64,000 nucleotides of DNA from JAJZNI01 sp035624785 (GTDB taxonomy: Bacteria; Chloroflexota; Dormibacteria; Aeolococcales; Aeolococcaceae): positions 310,001-374,000 of the forward strand of contig DASPQV010000025.1 of NCBI GenBank assembly GCA_035624785.1, in the 5' to 3' direction. Each line of letters begins with the position of its first letter. Position 1 is the first letter of the stretch. Of this stretch, positions 53,214 through 61,449 are shown piece by piece. The notes beneath the pieces were generated by a model, which saw nothing but the letters and a program-made list of their open reading frames with translations, made no database searches and had not been told where the DNA came from. The position numbers and the translations under genes are program-made.

Positions 53214-54100
53214 AGGAAGCGGGGCCGGACAGGCCCGGCCTGGTCGCCGGCGAGGCCCGGCCCGGCGTCGCCCGGCCCTGGGTGGCCCGGCTCGGCGAGC
53301 AGCGCATCGAGGGGGTGCTCTTCGACTACGGGCTCACCCTGGTGACCTTCGTCCGACCCGAGGCCGCGCTGAGGCGCGCGTATGCCGAGATAGCAGCCCG
53401 GATCCGGGCCGCCGGGATCGACCCGGCGCCCTCGGCCGGGACCCTGCTGCACGAGGTCCATGACCGGGTGGAGCAGGAGGTCGCCCGGCACGATCAGGGG
53501 GACGCGCTCGAGGAGGTGGACGTGCGCGCCCTGGAGCGCCGGGCGTACGCGGACCACGGGCTGCTTCTCGGCGAGGCGTTCCTCGACGAGGCGGCGGCGT
53601 TGGCTCAGCGGGCCTGGTGGGAAGGCGTCAGTGTCGGCCCCGGCGCCGTCCAGACCCTGACCGAGCTGCGCAGCCGCGGGCTCCGTCTCGGCATCTGTTC
53701 CAACGCCCCATACCCATGCATGCGCGCGCAGCTCGAGCACCTGGGTATCGCCCGGCTCTTCGACAGCGTCACCTTGTCGGCCGAGGTTGGCTGGCGCAAG
53801 CCCTCACCTCGGATCTTCAGTGCGGCTCTGGCCGCGCTCGGAGTCGAGAGCCGGGCGTGCGCCATGGTCGGCGACCGGCGCCGGGAGGACGTGGCCGGAG
53901 CGCGTGCGGCGGGCATGGCCGCCATCCGGGTCAGCGAGCACCGGGACGACGCCGGGCCCGAGGATGCCGACCGCGTGATAGCTAGGCTGAGGGACCTCCC
54001 CAAACTGCTGTTCGGACAGCACACTGCGGTGACAAGCGTGGTAGCTTCGGTGGCGACGGCAACCTCACAGCGGCTTCACCGATCGGGCGAGGACAGATGA
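53210..54100 (+). CDS. HAD-superfamily hydrolase
   Basis: A protein of 296 residues. Motif I is VLFDYGLTLV (nucleophile Asp kept; the usual second Asp is Gly, as in some HAD-IA members). Motif II is LGICSNAPYP (Ser in SN), motif III the Lys in VGWRKPSPRIF, and motif IV MVGDRRREDVAGARAAGM. It is likely a phosphatase for a small metabolite, though losing the second Asp weakens that. Residues 1-33 are a low-complexity lead, so the true start may be later. GTG overlaps the preceding stop; ATGA overlap into the HTH gene. Confidence 0.85.
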   Translation: MKEAGPDRPGLVAGEARPGVARPWVARLGEQRIEGVLFDYGLTLVTFVRPEAALRRAYAEIAARIRAAGIDPAPSAGTLLHEVHDRVEQEVARHDQGDALEEVDVRALERRAYADHGLLLGEAFLDEAAALAQRAWWEGVSVGPGAVQTLTELRSRGLRLGICSNAPYPCMRAQLEHLGIARLFDSVTLSAEVGWRKPSPRIFSAALAALGVESRACAMVGDRRREDVAGARAAGMAAIRVSEHRDDAGPEDADRVIARLRDLPKLLFGQHTAVTSVVASVATATSQRLHRSGEDR

Positions 54101-54423
54101 AGGACGTCGACTTCCGCGACTACCTCAAGGAGCGGTGCCGTGAGCGCGGCATCTCGCTGCACCGCCTTGCCCTCCTCTGCGATCTGAACCAGATCTACTT
54201 CTACCAGGCCGTCAACAAGAACAAGGACAACCCGCCCCCCTGGGTGCTCCGCCGGGCCGCTCCCCACCTCGGAGTCAGCTACGTGGATCTGATGATCGCG
54301 GCCGGGTACCTGGGCGAGGACGACATCCAGGAGTGGGAGCATCGGCGGACGGCCGGCCCGCTGGCAGCCGACCTCAACGTCCGGGGTCGGAAGCCGGAGC
54401 CCGCACCGGCTCCGGGGCGCTAG
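54097..54423 (+). CDS. XRE-like helix-turn-helix protein
   Basis: A protein of 108 residues. Helices 1-4 of a lambda-repressor-like fold: FRDYLKERCRERGISLHRLA, LLCDLNQIYFYQAVNKNKDN, then PPPWVLRRAAPHLGVSYVDL and MIAAGYL. The C-terminal 30 residues are Pro/Arg-rich. It may regulate the HAD/Nudix unit or a distant gene. ATG overlaps the HAD stop by four bases, ending a chain of coupled genes from the Nudix gene onward. Confidence 0.75.
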   Translation: MKDVDFRDYLKERCRERGISLHRLALLCDLNQIYFYQAVNKNKDNPPPWVLRRAAPHLGVSYVDLMIAAGYLGEDDIQEWEHRRTAGPLAADLNVRGRKPEPAPAPGR

Positions 54424-54562
54424 CTGAGATCCCCGGATCAGGAGCTCCGAGCCCGCACTCGCGGCGCTCGCCGAAGCGTCTGCCACGGCCTTCCCGTCAC
54501 GCCGCGGCGCCATCGGCGGCCCGTTCACAGTGCCACCCCGGTGGCCGCGCACACTTGCTCGC

Positions 54563-55783
54563 GTGCGCTGGCCGAGAGCCATCATCCACCTCGACCTCGA
54601 CGCCTTCTACGCATCGGTCGAGCAGCTGCGGCGGCCGGAGCTGCGCGGCCTGCCGGTGATCGTGGGCGGCGCCGATCCGGGACACACGGCCCGGGGGGTC
54701 GTCTCCGCCGCCTCCTACGAGGCCCGCCGCTACGGCGTCCACTCGGCGATGCCGCTGAGCCAGGCGCTCCGTCTCTGCCCCCGCGCCGTCCTCCTCCCCG
54801 TCGACTTCCCCGCATACCGGCGGGCATCGGCAGCCGTCTTCAGCCTGGCCAGGCAGGTGACGCCCCTGGTGGAGCCGCTCTCGCTCGATGAAGCCTATCT
54901 GGACGTCACCGCCACCCCCGGGGATCCGGCGGAGACGGCCATGGGGCTTCACGACCGCATCCTCGGCGAGACCCGGCTGGAGGCCAGCTTCGGAGTGGCC
55001 ACGTCCAAGACCCTGGCCAAGATCGCCTCGGACCTGCGCAAGCCACGCGGCTTCGTGGTCGTTCCCCCCGGTGAGGAGGAGGCGTTCCTGGAACCGCTGC
55101 CGCTCCGGGCCCTTCCCGGGCTGGGGCCGGCCACCGAGCGAGCCCTCTCGGGGCTGGGCCTGAGGACGCTGGGCGACCTCGCCCAACAGCCGGTCGCTCT
55201 CCTGGAGCGAAAGCTGGGCCGCGCCGCCGCCCTCTCCCTGAGCCGGCGATCCCGAGGCATCGACACCTCCGCGGTGACGCCGCCCCAGGCGCCCAAGTCG
55301 ATCTCCCGCGAGGAGACCTTCGGGCGCGACACCGACGACCTCGGCCAGCTTCGCGAGCGGCTCGTCCACCTCTGCGCCGATGTGGCCCGCAGCCTGCGCT
55401 CGGCGCACCTCACCGCCAGGACGGTGAGCCTCAAGCTCCGCTACTCGGACTTCACGACCATCACCCGCCAGCTCACCCTCGGCGCTCCCAGCGACACCGA
55501 GGCCGCGCTCACCGCGGGAGCCGTGGCCCTGCTGAGCGCCGCGCATCGCCCCGGGCGCCCCATCCGGCTGCTCGGCGCGGGGGTGCACAACCTGGAGGCA
55601 GCCGCCCAACTCGATCTCTTCGCGGAGCCGGTGAGCGCTCGCGACCGGCGCATCGACGCCACCGTGGACGCGCTCCGCCGGCGCTTCGGCCCCGAGGCGA
55701 TGCGGCGAGGCGCGGCGGCGGGCGAGACACGCGACCTGGACTGGCATCGCGAGGACCTGGCTGAGCCCGGCGACGACGCCTGA
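54563..55783 (+). CDS. dinB: DNA polymerase IV (Y family)
   Basis: 406 residues. Catalytic palm: AIIHLDLDAFYASVEQ with the first Asp pair, SLDEAYLDVT with the Asp-Glu. VSAASYEARRYGVHSAMP and LASDLRKP-type helices fit Y-family polymerases; FGVATSKTLAKIASDLRKP is the thumb junction. A clamp-binding motif QLDLF sits near residues 349-353. It copies past lesions with low fidelity. GTG start, where the coding sense begins; an upstream GTG would add 11 residues. No LexA box is evident upstream. Confidence 0.94.
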   Translation: MRWPRAIIHLDLDAFYASVEQLRRPELRGLPVIVGGADPGHTARGVVSAASYEARRYGVHSAMPLSQALRLCPRAVLLPVDFPAYRRASAAVFSLARQVTPLVEPLSLDEAYLDVTATPGDPAETAMGLHDRILGETRLEASFGVATSKTLAKIASDLRKPRGFVVVPPGEEEAFLEPLPLRALPGLGPATERALSGLGLRTLGDLAQQPVALLERKLGRAAALSLSRRSRGIDTSAVTPPQAPKSISREETFGRDTDDLGQLRERLVHLCADVARSLRSAHLTARTVSLKLRYSDFTTITRQLTLGAPSDTEAALTAGAVALLSAAHRPGRPIRLLGAGVHNLEAAAQLDLFAEPVSARDRRIDATVDALRRRFGPEAMRRGAAAGETRDLDWHREDLAEPGDDA

Positions 55784-55849
55784 GCCGGCGGTCCGGGACG
55801 GGCCCCGCGCCCGGCTTCGCCCCCAGCCCGAGCCGGTCCGCCGGCGGGC

Positions 55850-56440
55850 TCAGTCCCCGGCCTCACCCTCGTCGGATGCGTCGTCGAGGTACTGGACGAT
55901 GTCGGCGTCGTAGATCTCCCGGGCGGTGGCGAGGAGGCCGGCGACCAGCTCCACCCGCTCCTGGCTCCACTGCAGCGCCGCGGCCAGCTCGGTGCCGGTG
56001 GGTTCGCGTCCGGAGCGATGCCGCAGCTCGACCTGGGCCGCCTCCAACCGCCGGGTGTCCTCCACCAGCGACGCCGCCGAGGCTGCGGCCTCCCGTTCTC
56101 GCTCGATGACCCGGTCCAGGTGACCGCCGACCACCCGGCGGATGTAGCCCGCCAACTGGGCGCCACGGCCGCCCCGGTCGAGGAACTCCTGGACCGCGAC
56201 GATCGCCGCCATCGATCCCTCCTGGTAGAGGTCGATCACCTCGACGCCCCGGTCGCGGCGGGTGACGGCCTGGTCGAGCACCACTCCCAGGGAATGCTCG
56301 ACCAGCTCCTGCCGCGCTCCAGCGTCCCCGGCCCGGGCAGCTTCGATGAGCCGCTCGGCGGCTTCCCCGGACAGCTCGGGGTGGGCATGGGCGTGAGCCG
56401 CGAGGGCGTCCATCTCGGTGTCGTCCGCCCGTGCTCCCAC
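55850..56440 (-). CDS. Sigma70-like protein with regions 2-3 but no region 4
   Basis: A protein of 196 residues. VIDLYQEGSMAAIVAVQEFL resembles sigma region 2.1-2.2. RGAQLAGYIRRVVGGHLDRV matches region 2.3-2.4 in outline. REPTGTELAAALQWSQERVEL resembles region 3. There is no HTH of region 4 after this, and the protein ends DEGEAGD. It could be a core-binding sigma-like regulator rather than a full sigma. GTG with GAGGTG five bases upstream is preferred over a TTG earlier. It overlaps or abuts the SRPBCC gene stop, same strand. Confidence 0.65.
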   Translation of the reverse strand: MGARADDTEMDALAAHAHAHPELSGEAAERLIEAARAGDAGARQELVEHSLGVVLDQAVTRRDRGVEVIDLYQEGSMAAIVAVQEFLDRGGRGAQLAGYIRRVVGGHLDRVIEREREAAASAASLVEDTRRLEAAQVELRHRSGREPTGTELAAALQWSQERVELVAGLLATAREIYDADIVQYLDDASDEGEAGD

Positions 56441-56450
56441 CCGGGACACC

Positions 56451-56900
56451 TCAGCCGCCAACGGCCGCCTTGCCGTCGAACGAAGCGGCGAACTGCTCCG
56501 CCGCCCGGGACACCTCGCGCCGGGCGGCCGGCGCGCTCGCCTTCTCGATGGCCAGGCCGGCCAGGCCGCCGCCCACCGAGTAACGCGCGGACAGCTCCAC
56601 CCGCGAACCTGCTCTGGCAGGTCTGACGGTGGCCACGATGGTGAGGTCCAGCCCCTCCTCCAGGGTCATCACCACCCGCTTGGGCCGGGCCGCCTCGGCA
56701 CACACCAGGACGCCGCGGAGGTGCCGGCCGGCGATGCCCACCTCGACCTCATAGCGCGCCCCGGCTCCCCGAGCCGGACCGCCGACGTGACGCAGCCCCC
56801 GCACCGCGGGCAGCCACGCCGCATGCTCCAGGTCCAGCAGGACGTCGTGGGCCTCGCCGGGTGGAACCGGGACGGTGACGTCCGCGGCGGCTTCGATCAA
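56451..56900 (-). CDS. SRPBCC-family protein (CoxG/polyketide-cyclase type)
   Basis: A protein of 149 residues with the START-like fold. It opens with DVTVPVPPGEAHDVLLDLEH and WLPAVRGLRHVGG, then GAGARYEVEVGIAGRHLRG, RVVMTLEEGLDLTIVATVRP, and a final amphipathic helix REVSRAAEQFAASF. Such domains bind hydrophobic ligands. TTG start with GGAG nine bases upstream. It is the first gene of a pair with the sigma-like gene and divergent from the GGDEF-EAL gene. Ligand unknown. Confidence 0.8.
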   Translation of the reverse strand: MIEAAADVTVPVPPGEAHDVLLDLEHAAWLPAVRGLRHVGGPARGAGARYEVEVGIAGRHLRGVLVCAEAARPKRVVMTLEEGLDLTIVATVRPARAGSRVELSARYSVGGGLAGLAIEKASAPAARREVSRAAEQFAASFDGKAAVGG

Positions 56901-57029
56901 TGGGTCATCTCCGATCCCACCGTATCACCGTCGCACACGAGCTTCGGGGCAGCGGCGCACGGAGTCTCCGTCGCTCCGTGACCGGCTCGTGGTCACGAAC
57001 TCGCCGGCGGCTCCGCTAGTGTGATCGCC

Positions 57030-58922
57030 ATGGTCGCATGGGCGCTGCTGATGGCACTCGTCGTCGTCGCCGCCACGACCGCGGTGACCCTGCTGGCCCG
57101 GGCGCTCGAGCGCAGCCGTGGGCGGGCGGCCGAGCGCGAGCGCGAGCTGGGGGCCGTCGCCGCCCGGCTTCGATCGGTGGTCGACTCGGTGACTGACGCG
57201 ATCCTCATCACCGACGGCGAGGGCCAGGTGACCCTGGCCAACCCGGCCGCCGCTCAGCTCTTCGCGGCCGTCCCGGCCGAGCTCGCGGCGTGCCACATCG
57301 AGCAGCTGGTGCCCGCCTTCCGCGGCGATACAGCGAACCCGCCTGGCCCCGACCCAGCCCGCACCCCGCCGGAGGGGCGGGAGAGCGCGGCCGCCGCCCG
57401 GGAGCCGGCCGGGATGGCCGCCTTCCGGCGCGATGGCAGCAGCTTCCAGGCCATCCTGGACACCACTCCGGTGGTCGGGGGCGAGGGCCGGATCGTGGTG
57501 GTGCGGGACCTCGACCAGGTCCGCGCTCGCGCGGCGGCGATGACCCCGCCTGCCCTCCACGACCCGCTCACCGGACTGGCCAGTGAGCACCAACTGCGTG
57601 CGCAGCTCGCCGCCCGGCTGCAGTCCGCCGGCACCCGCAAGATGCCATTCAGCCTCTTCCTCGTCGACATCGACGATTTCGCGGTCGTCAACCGGGAATG
57701 GGGCCACGGGTTCGGGGACCGCTTGCTCGCGGCCGCCGCGGAGCGGCTGCGCCAGACCCTGCGCACCTCTGACGTGGTTAGCCGCCTCGGTGGCGATGAC
57801 TTCGCGGTCATCCCTGGGGGAAGCGCCACCCCGGCGTCGAGCGCCAGGATCGCCCGCCAGGTGCTGGCCGCCTTCAAGGAGCCGTTCACGATCGACGGCC
57901 GGTCGCTGGAGGTCAGCGTCAGCATCGGCATCGCCAACTTCCCGGACCACGGAGACGACGCCGAGAGCCTGCTCAGCCATGCGGAGACGGCGCGGCTGGC
58001 CGCCACCCGGGCCCGGCGGAGATGGATGGTCTACAACCAGGGCGACGAGGCCGACGAGGTGGAGAGCCGCGCGGTCCGGCTCACCGAGCTGCGCCGAGCC
58101 CTCGACGACCAGGAGCTGGAGCTCTTCTACCAGCCGCTGGTGCGGGTGGCTGATTCCGGCCTGGTCGCCCTCGACGCCACAGTGCGCTGGCGGCACCGCC
58201 GCCTGGGCCTGCTGGTGCCCGACCAGTTCGTCCGCGCCGCGGAGCAGAGCGAGATCATCCGGGCGCTGACCCGATCGATCTTGGGGATGGCGGTGGAGCA
58301 GCAGGCCCGCTGGCGGGATCAGGGCAACGATCTCCACGTGGTCGTCAAGATCGCCGGCCGCAATGTCCAGGACCCCCAGCTCCCGCGTGCCCTTGCCGGG
58401 CTGCTCGAGCGCTGGGAGGTGCCGGCGGCGCGGCTGTCGCTGAGCGTCGACGAGAACACCGCGCTGGGTTCGACGTCCTCGGTACTGCGGGCGCTGGCCG
58501 ACCTCGGCGTGCGGATCGCGATCGACAACTACGGCTCCGGGTCGGGGCCCCTGGTCCGCCTGCGGGCTCTCCCCTTCACCGAGCTGCGCCTCGATGCGGC
58601 GGTGGTCGCATCAGTGCGCGAGGAGGGCGGCGAGGCTGGCCTGGTGAGGGGCACCCTGGAGCTGGCTCACGCGCTTGGCCTGACGGTGGTGGCCAAGGGC
58701 GTCGACGACGAGGCCACCCTGCTGGCCCTTCAGCGGCTCGGCTGTGACGCCGCCGAAGGCCGCCTCTGGGGTGACCCGGTGCCCTCGGGCGCGGTCATCC
58801 CGCTGCTCCGCCTGCTCGCCCGGCAGTCCCGGTTCCCCGGCCTCGGCAACTACCGACCCGACGAGCCGTCCTCCCACAAGGCGGGTGGGGTGCCCTTCCC
58901 GGAGGTCTCGCCGGGCGCCTGA
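57030..58922 (+). CDS. PAS-GGDEF-EAL protein with degenerate catalytic motifs
   Basis: A protein of 630 residues. One N-terminal membrane helix (VAWALLMALVVVAATTAVTL), a short coiled coil, a PAS domain (about 48-165), GGDEF (170-330) and EAL (345-600). The GGDEF core is SRLGGDDF (residues 254-258) rather than GGDEF/GGEEF. The EAL core is LDATVRW, with DAT (382-384) in place of EAL; the metal loop DDFGTG becomes DNYGSG, and AEGVE becomes AKGVD. Synthesis and hydrolysis of c-di-GMP are both doubtful, so a receptor or scaffold is likely. TAGTGT lies seven bases before the ATG (57017-57022). Confidence 0.9.
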   Translation: MVAWALLMALVVVAATTAVTLLARALERSRGRAAERERELGAVAARLRSVVDSVTDAILITDGEGQVTLANPAAAQLFAAVPAELAACHIEQLVPAFRGDTANPPGPDPARTPPEGRESAAAAREPAGMAAFRRDGSSFQAILDTTPVVGGEGRIVVVRDLDQVRARAAAMTPPALHDPLTGLASEHQLRAQLAARLQSAGTRKMPFSLFLVDIDDFAVVNREWGHGFGDRLLAAAAERLRQTLRTSDVVSRLGGDDFAVIPGGSATPASSARIARQVLAAFKEPFTIDGRSLEVSVSIGIANFPDHGDDAESLLSHAETARLAATRARRRWMVYNQGDEADEVESRAVRLTELRRALDDQELELFYQPLVRVADSGLVALDATVRWRHRRLGLLVPDQFVRAAEQSEIIRALTRSILGMAVEQQARWRDQGNDLHVVVKIAGRNVQDPQLPRALAGLLERWEVPAARLSLSVDENTALGSTSSVLRALADLGVRIAIDNYGSGSGPLVRLRALPFTELRLDAAVVASVREEGGEAGLVRGTLELAHALGLTVVAKGVDDEATLLALQRLGCDAAEGRLWGDPVPSGAVIPLLRLLARQSRFPGLGNYRPDEPSSHKAGGVPFPEVSPGA

Positions 58923-58948
58923 CGCAGCGGGCGGAGCGCCCGGCGGGA

Positions 58949-59031
58949 GGTATGCGGGGGGCAGTGCCCCCCACGTGCAGTCGGGCAAGCTGAGGCGGGG
59001 GGTATGCGGGGGGCAGCGCCCCCCGCATGTG
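58949..59031. repeat. Two copies of a GC-hairpin repeat
   Basis: GGTATGCGGGGGGCA begins both copies (58949 and 59001, 52 bases apart). Each forms a hairpin: GGGGGGC-AGT-GCCCCCC (58956-58972) and ATGCGGGGGGC-AGC-GCCCCCCGCAT (59004-59028). The second abuts the -10 box of hom. They may end the upstream transcript or belong to a dispersed repeat family, since a similar hairpin is at 12861-12880. Confidence 0.65.
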
Positions 59032-59047
59032 TACACTCGGCCGGCCT

Positions 59048-60325
59048 ATGACGTCCCCCCTTGGGATCGCCGTGCTCGGCGCGGGCACCGTCGGCTCGGC
59101 GGTCGCCCGGGAGCTGATGGAGCATCGGGACCGGCTCGCCACCAGAGCCGGTGGTCCATTGCGCCTCCTCTGCGTGGCGGAGCGAGACCGGCGGCGACTG
59201 GACGGGGTCGACCTGCCCGGAATCCACGTGATCGCGGATGCCGGCGACGCAGTGGGATGGCCCGGTGTCGATGTCGTCGTCGAGCTGCTGGGCGGGCTGG
59301 AGCCGGCCGGCACGCTGATCGACGCGGCGCTGGGCTCGGGCCTCGGAGTGGTGACCGCCAACAAGGCGGTGATCGCCCATCGCGGCCATGAGCTCGCCGG
59401 ACGGGTCCGGCATGGGAGCGGAGGCCTTGCCTTCGAAGCGGCGGTGGGAGCCGCCATCCCCGTCTTGGGGATGCTCCGCGATTCCCTGGGCGGTGACGAG
59501 GTCCGCGGCATCACCGCGGTGATCAACGGCACCACCAACTTCGTGCTGGACAGGCTGGAGGCGGGTGCGGACTTCGCGGGCGCGGTGGCCGAGGCCCAAC
59601 GGCTGGGCTACGCGGAGGCCGACCCCGCCGCGGACCTGGACGGCCACGACGCCGCCCAGAAGCTCTGCATCCTGGCCTGGTTCGGGCTGGGGGCCCGGGT
59701 GTCGCCTGAGCAGGTGAGGCGGCGCGGCATCCGGGGACTCACCTCCGAGGATGCCTCAGCGGCCGCGGCCTCGGACGCCGCCATCCGCCTGGTCGCCGCG
59801 GCGGCACGGTCGGACGCCGGGCTCAGCCTCAGCGTCCAGCCCACCCTGGTGCCCCGCTCCCATGCGCTGGGAGGCGTCCGAGGAGCCGACAACCTCGTGC
59901 TGGTGGAGAGCGACCTGGCGGGTACCCTCCTGATCGGCGGCCGGGGCGCCGGGGCCGGCGCCGCCGCCAGCGCGGTGCTCAGCGACCTGGTCGCGGTGGC
60001 CCGGGCCCGCCGGGAGCAGCGTGCGGTGCCGCTCCCCGGTGCCGCCCCGGTGCCGATTGCCGGCAACGAGGAGGCCGAGACATCGGCCTGGCTCCGCCTC
60101 CGGGTGGAGCGGAACCCCGACGCTCCGGCGATCGTGGCCCAGATGCTCGAGGACCGCGGCGTCCGGGTGGAGCGGATGGGACGGAGCGGCAGCGGCGCCG
60201 AGCTGACCGTGGAGACCGGCGCTGCCCCGCGGGCGGTGCTGGATCGCGCCCTGGAGACGCTCGACACGGTCCCGGTGCTCGAGGAGGTCGAGCAGGTCCT
60301 CGACCGGCTGGAGGCGAGCCGATGA
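59048..60325 (+). CDS. hom: Homoserine dehydrogenase
   Basis: 425 residues. NAD(P)-binding GIAVLGAGTVGSAVA, then VVVELLGGLEPAG, VVTANKAVIA with the catalytic Lys, AAVGAAIPVL, INGTTNFVLDRL and EADPAADLDGHDAAQKL with the catalytic Asp-Lys. A C-terminal ACT-like domain (SAWLRLRVERNPDAPAIVAQ) suggests threonine feedback. It reduces aspartate semialdehyde to homoserine. ATG at 59048 with TACACT ten bases upstream (59032-59037). First gene of the hom-thrC-thrB-lysC set; ATGA overlap with thrC. Confidence 0.95.
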   Translation: MTSPLGIAVLGAGTVGSAVARELMEHRDRLATRAGGPLRLLCVAERDRRRLDGVDLPGIHVIADAGDAVGWPGVDVVVELLGGLEPAGTLIDAALGSGLGVVTANKAVIAHRGHELAGRVRHGSGGLAFEAAVGAAIPVLGMLRDSLGGDEVRGITAVINGTTNFVLDRLEAGADFAGAVAEAQRLGYAEADPAADLDGHDAAQKLCILAWFGLGARVSPEQVRRRGIRGLTSEDASAAAASDAAIRLVAAAARSDAGLSLSVQPTLVPRSHALGGVRGADNLVLVESDLAGTLLIGGRGAGAGAAASAVLSDLVAVARARREQRAVPLPGAAPVPIAGNEEAETSAWLRLRVERNPDAPAIVAQMLEDRGVRVERMGRSGSGAELTVETGAAPRAVLDRALETLDTVPVLEEVEQVLDRLEASR

Positions 60326-61392
60326 GCACGGCCGCCGGGATCCGCAGCCGGGGGGTGCTCCTCCGCTATCGCGAGCACCTCCCGATCACCGCATCCACGC
60401 CGATGATCACCCTGGGCGAGGGGGACACACCGCTCATCGAGTCCCGCGGCATCGCCGTCGAGCTCGGGCTGCGTTCCCTGCACTTCAAGTTCGAGGGGCT
60501 GAACCCCACCGGGTCCTTCAAGGACCGGGGCATGGTGGTCGCGGTGGCCAAGGCGCTGGAGGGCGGCAGTCGGGCGATCATCTGCGCTTCCACGGGGAAC
60601 ACCAGCGCCTCGGCGGCCGCCTATGGGGCCCGATTCGGGCTCCGCACCGTGGTGGTGGTGCCCGCCGGCAAGATCGCGATCGGCAAGCTGGTCCAGGCAC
60701 AGGTTTTCGGAGCCACCGTGCTGATCATCGAGGGCAACTTCGACGCCGCCCTCCAATCGGTGCGCGAGCTCGCCGAGTCCCACCCCGTGACCCTGGTCAA
60801 CAGCGTCAACCCCCATCGCATCGAGGGTCAGAAGACGGCGGCGTTCGAGATCGTCGACGAGCTCGGCGACGCCCCCGACGTCCTCGCCATCCCGGTAGGC
60901 AACGCCGGCAACATCACCGCTTACTGGCGCGGATTCCGCGAGTACCGGGCGGCGGGACGGACCTCGCTGCTCCCCCGGATGATCGGAGGCCAGGCAGCCG
61001 GCGCCGCCCCGCTGGTCTTGGGCCGGCCGGTGCCCGACCCGCAGACGTTCGCCACCGCGATCCGGATCGGGAACCCCGCCTCCTGGTCAGGGGCGGTGGC
61101 GGCCCGAGACGATTCCGAGGGTCTGATCGACGCGGTCTCGGACGCCGAGATCGCGGCCGCCCAGCGGGACCTGGCGGCAGCGGAGGGCATCTTCTGCGAG
61201 CCGGCGTCGGCGGCCTCGCTCGCGGTGCTGCGAAAGGCGGTGGCCGGTGGGGCGGTCGCCCGGGGCGCCCGGGCGGTCTGCGTGCTCACCGGCAACGGTC
61301 TCAAGGATCTCCCGGCGGTGAGCGACGGCCTGGCCCCGCCCCGCTCCGTGATCGGGACGCCGGCGAGCATCGCCGACGCCATCGGCCTCTAG
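60322..61392 (+). CDS. thrC: Threonine synthase
   Basis: 356 residues, the short actinobacterial-type ThrC. PLIESRGIAVELGLRSLHFK leads to FEGLNPTGSFKDRGM with the PLP Lys. CASTGNTSASAAAYGARFGL follows, with the glycine phosphate loop PVGNAGNITAYWRGF. VCVLTGNGLKDL ends the fold. It converts phosphohomoserine to threonine. Coupled to hom by four-base overlap; thrB follows after 57 bases. Confidence 0.95.
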   Translation: MSTAAGIRSRGVLLRYREHLPITASTPMITLGEGDTPLIESRGIAVELGLRSLHFKFEGLNPTGSFKDRGMVVAVAKALEGGSRAIICASTGNTSASAAAYGARFGLRTVVVVPAGKIAIGKLVQAQVFGATVLIIEGNFDAALQSVRELAESHPVTLVNSVNPHRIEGQKTAAFEIVDELGDAPDVLAIPVGNAGNITAYWRGFREYRAAGRTSLLPRMIGGQAAGAAPLVLGRPVPDPQTFATAIRIGNPASWSGAVAARDDSEGLIDAVSDAEIAAAQRDLAAAEGIFCEPASAASLAVLRKAVAGGAVARGARAVCVLTGNGLKDLPAVSDGLAPPRSVIGTPASIADAIGL

Positions 61393-61449
61393 CACGGGGA
61401 TGGCAGTCTCGCCCGGACTGCGGCGGCGGCGGGTTCGGAGCGCCCGGCC

